Shown piece after piece: positions 61,128 through 64,000 of a stretch of 64,000 nt of DNA (position 1 is the first letter of the stretch; every line of letters begins with the position of its first letter). The translations under genes and the position numbers were made by a program. Below the pieces are notes generated by a model that saw only the letters and a program-made list of their open reading frames with translations, searched no databases and had not been told where the DNA came from. This stretch comes from Struthidea cinerea (taxonomy: Eukaryota > Chordata > Aves > Passeriformes > Corcoracidae). Location: the NCBI GenBank assembly GCA_013397865.1, contig VZTI01004088.1, positions 685,600 through 749,599 of the forward strand. The letters run 5' to 3'.

Positions 61128-64000
61128 GTAGCGGGGGCCGGGCCGTGGCGGGAGGCGGCGGGGAGGGGCGGCAGCAGCCGCGTCCCGGCTGCCTCAGCAC
61201 CACGGGACCCCTCTGTGCCTGCTGCAGCCGCCGGAAGGGCCTTGCGACCCCCGTCAGCGAGGCAGGGAGCGCTGGGCCGCGCCGAGCTGCCGGAGGAGCG
61301 GGAGGCCGGGCAGCGCCGCCTCTCCGCGCTCCCCCCTTCTGTGCCGAGGCGGAGGCGGCGAGCCGGCGCTGCGGCTCTTCCCCAGACACGCCCCGGGGAG
61401 CCCCTCCCGCCCCGGCCCAAAAGCTGGGAGAGGGGAGCGGCGCCGCGGGTACGTGGTACTGCCGGAGTGCTACCGTGATGACAGCCTTGGGGGACAGGAT
61501 CCTCACAACGAGAACTTTATCTCACTCGAGAATGTGCGGAGTTAAAGGAAGAAAGTCTAAGATTAAAAATCTGCTAGGGTCTGCTAGGGATGTTCCTGTT
61601 GATTTTATACTGATGTTCAGAAACCATAGCTGCTGTGTTGACTAAATCACGTAAGGTTAAGACGTGCATTTTAGCTCAGCTTACGTACGAGCCGTACCTT
61701 GGGACAGAAGGCATAGGTCTCTCTTTGCTCTTTTTCCAGCTGCGGAGTCTCTGGAAACGTAGGACGCGTTTTTCAATACCTGCATATTTTCTCACCCTTC
61801 TGTAAGAACAAAGGATTTGAGAAAGTTTTTTATGGATTAATGTTTATGTGCATGTAAACATGTTTTATGCCATATTTTACAAACAGTAATTGAACAGACT
61901 TCATCTTAAACACTTTACAGTAAGTGTGTAAGTCTTTGAAAGCATCCTATAGACAGGTATTTTAAGAGTCTTGAACGCAGTTCTTTTCATCACAAAGGAC
62001 AAGTCTTTAAAGAAAGCTGCATGACCACACAATAGCGTAAATATAAAGCACCATAATTAATTATACTGGTTTAGGATAGATATTTTAAAGGTTCTTTTTT
62101 TATGTTTTATACTGTAAGGCACCAACAAGGAGCCATCAGCAGAAACATACTTAGTGGAGAAAGTATTCCAAGAACATTGTTTCTGAACCCTAAATGGGAC
62201 TCAGTATTAGTTCCATGGTAGTGCTGTACTATTTATATGTATTTACATTATTGGGTCTTTATATATGTAATCTTTGCATATGGAAGGACAACACTTGATT
62301 TGTGAAAGAAACTCTTGAAATAGCACAGATAACAGCAAATAAAAGTTGTAAAGATCATAATGCTTCTGTTGCTCTTAATTTATAAAGTTTTTAATGAGTT
62401 AAACATTTTTTAATCTATGATATCAACATGGGAATGTAAAAACAACTGCATTTCTACTATGTGCTTGAGCTCAAGTATAAAATGGTATTGTTACACCTGT
62501 CAACTCCAAACTTCTGCTGGACTGTTTCCAGTAGCACTAATGAGGAATAGGTGTATGAAGCTGAGAAAAAATGCTTAGGAGGAAATTAACAAAACAGCAA
62601 TGAGAGGATGTAGTTGGTTAAGGCCTTGAGCAACCTGGTCTGGTGGGAGGTGCCCCTGTCAATGACAAGGGTGGGGTGGAACTAGGTGTTCTTTAAGATC
62701 CATTTCAAATCCTTCACGTTCTGTGATTCTCTGATGTAGATCCTAATTGATTTTATTTCTTCCAAGTATAGATCACACATGAAACATTTAAGTACATAAA
62801 TTAAATTGTTTTCTTAGACAAGGTACACATTCTCCTTAGAGAACAAAGACCTTTTATACCAGAAATATGAGAGTTTTTCCAAATTCTGTATGAACTTGAG
62901 ACAAACAATTGATCACCTAATTTAAACGTTCACACCAGCCTATAAGATTCATCTTTTATAAGAAGGAAGGAAGAAAAACATTTAAGATAATTTCCTTTGA
63001 GAAATGGTGGAGGGTGGGGTTGTGAACATTGTGTATAACAGATCAAATCATAAGCTTTTAGAAGTCTTACATGAAATCTCTGAATTTTAAGATCAGGCTT
63101 CATCACTGTTTTGAAAAAACTTTCAGGCCACAGTTGCGTGCAAATGACTGGACTTTATAACTTCAGTGTGTTCGTTTCAGAACTGTGTTCCTATTCACAG
63201 TTTTATGTGAAAAAGGTTCTCTTCAGCAGCAGTGCATTTCGAACCTACCAGAAAGTTCAGATGGAAGAGAGGCAAATATGATTGAAATATGATTAGTTTG
63301 GTTCTTGCGTCATGTAATCTTCTTTAAGAATCCTTATTAAGAGCTCATTTTAAGCAGGAATGAATGACTTCTAAAAGTATTTGAAAGTATGTCTACTTGA
63401 GATTGGGAAAAATCAGGCTTTCTCTATAACATTAAAAAATGCCTGGCAGGATGTTTCAGTCTTTGAAAAGATTTCATACAGCAATGTTCAAGTAAAGTTT
63501 GCAGACACCAAGTGGATTTTATAGAAGTACTTCATGTAAGGAGTAACAATTTAGAGATCTAAAAAAAAAAAAAAATAGGTGGAGAGATGATATATAAATG
63601 TCAATTCAGCGTGTTGTTTCAGAAGGATCATGGAGTATACTGCATTCATGGTATGTAATGGAATGGCTACAGAGCTCTTTTCCATCATTCCTCCCTGTTA
63701 GGTCAGACAAAAAGCACTTCTCCTGACAGGAGAAAATGTAGCGTTATTTATACCACCTGTTCATTGTGGTACAGCAGGTTGGAGGAACCAGAATGTTGGT
63801 TAAATAACTTTCAAGAGTGCAACTTGAACCAAACTCAAACCAGTTCAATATACAAAATGCTACACCTAAAATCTCTTCAACAAAACATTTTTTTATTATC
63901 TCATTAGAATATGACTTTAACATTCATGGCAGACTTAACATGGAACGTCATTTCTCTTTGTCAGTTAACTGTGTTCATGATATTTAGATTTTACCCTTTT
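61128..64000 (+). other. TTC8: TTC8 intron 1 (part)
   Basis: It starts GTAGCG at the exon 1 donor. The first 350 bases are GC-rich, then the sequence turns AT-rich. It contains the CR1 tail at 62618-62734 and a poly-A run near 63561. No sequence matching the next TTC8 coding exon was found. Confidence 0.85.
62618..62734 (+). mobile_element. CR1 LINE 3' tail fragment
   Basis: It reads GGCCTTGAGCAACCTGGTCT, GGTGGGAGGTGCCCCTGTC, and ends TTCTTTAAGATCCATTTCAA...TGTGATTCTCTGAT. This is the last 100-odd bases of a CR1 element in sense orientation within TTC8 intron 1. It is diverged and 5'-truncated. Confidence 0.85.

Larger units (their letters stand above)
60735..61480. promoter_or_regulatory. 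TTC8: CpG-rich TTC8 promoter and exon 1 region, with an 85-base gap
   Basis: The block is GC-rich with frequent CpG and ends abruptly near 61480 where AT-rich intron begins. It contains TTC8 exon 1 and the N run at 60911-60995. Ciliary genes of this class are often controlled by RFX factors through X-box sites; I saw no convincing X-box in the visible bases, and one could lie in the gap. Confidence 0.7.

Noticed and set aside
61052..61506. Minus-strand open frames over TTC8 exon 1
   Set aside because: Antisense shadows in CpG-rich DNA with Arg/Ala/Pro-rich translations and no homology.
60785..61645. 286-codon plus-strand open frame
   Set aside because: It spans the N run and is in a different frame from TTC8. 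GC-rich composition explains the lack of stops.
1..64000. CRISPR arrays, bacterial operons or other prokaryotic systems
   Set aside because: The window is vertebrate nuclear DNA with introns, CR1 and ERV repeats; no regularly spaced repeat array is present.

Overview
The window looks like nuclear DNA of a bird, most likely a songbird-like (passerine) species. The evidence is AT-rich vertebrate introns with canonical GT/AG splice sites, several CR1 LINE remnants, endogenous-retrovirus LTRs of well-known avian types, and one tRNA-Ile-headed SINE with a CR1 tail that resembles the zebra finch TguSINE1 type. Three runs of N (34420-34454, 45212-45600, 60911-60995) sit in or beside G-rich or CpG-rich sequence, as is common in short-read bird assemblies.

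Two genes are present, arranged head to head. On the minus strand, positions 45211 down to 924 hold the 5' third of EML5 (echinoderm microtubule-associated protein-like 5): thirteen coding exons that I could place to the base, all with matching phases and consensus splice sites. Together they give about 646 visible codons: the end of the first HELP region, the whole first WD40 unit, an acidic/basic linker, and the first residues of the second HELP-WD unit. The start codon and about 38 preceding codons should lie in the 389-base gap at 45212-45600, and the remaining two HELP-WD units lie beyond the left edge. On the plus strand, 61020-61127 is coding exon 1 of TTC8 (BBS8, a BBSome subunit); the rest of TTC8 lies beyond the right edge. 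The EML5-TTC8 divergent pair matches the neighbour order on human chromosome 14q31.

Layout: 1-45127 EML5 exons and introns (intron 1 is about 20 kb and intron 5 about 7.3 kb); about 44630-45980 CpG-rich EML5 promoter and exon 1 region with a gap; about 46-60.7 kb intergenic, with a SINE at 48507-48659 beside a small CpG-rich patch, and two inverted copies of one ERV LTR family at 56485-57100 (+) and 58976-60055 (-); about 60735-61480 CpG-rich TTC8 promoter and exon 1; 61128-64000 TTC8 intron 1. A solo LTR of a second type lies in EML5 intron 4 (19490-20063), and CR1 pieces lie at 12569-12972, 38226-38455 and 62618-62734.

I found no evidence of an undescribed biological system. The items most worth a second look are the SINE as a lineage marker, the inverted LTR pair between the two promoters, three unrelated two-copy duplications that all have a 35-base period, and the assembly gaps that hide the EML5 start and part of the TTC8 promoter.
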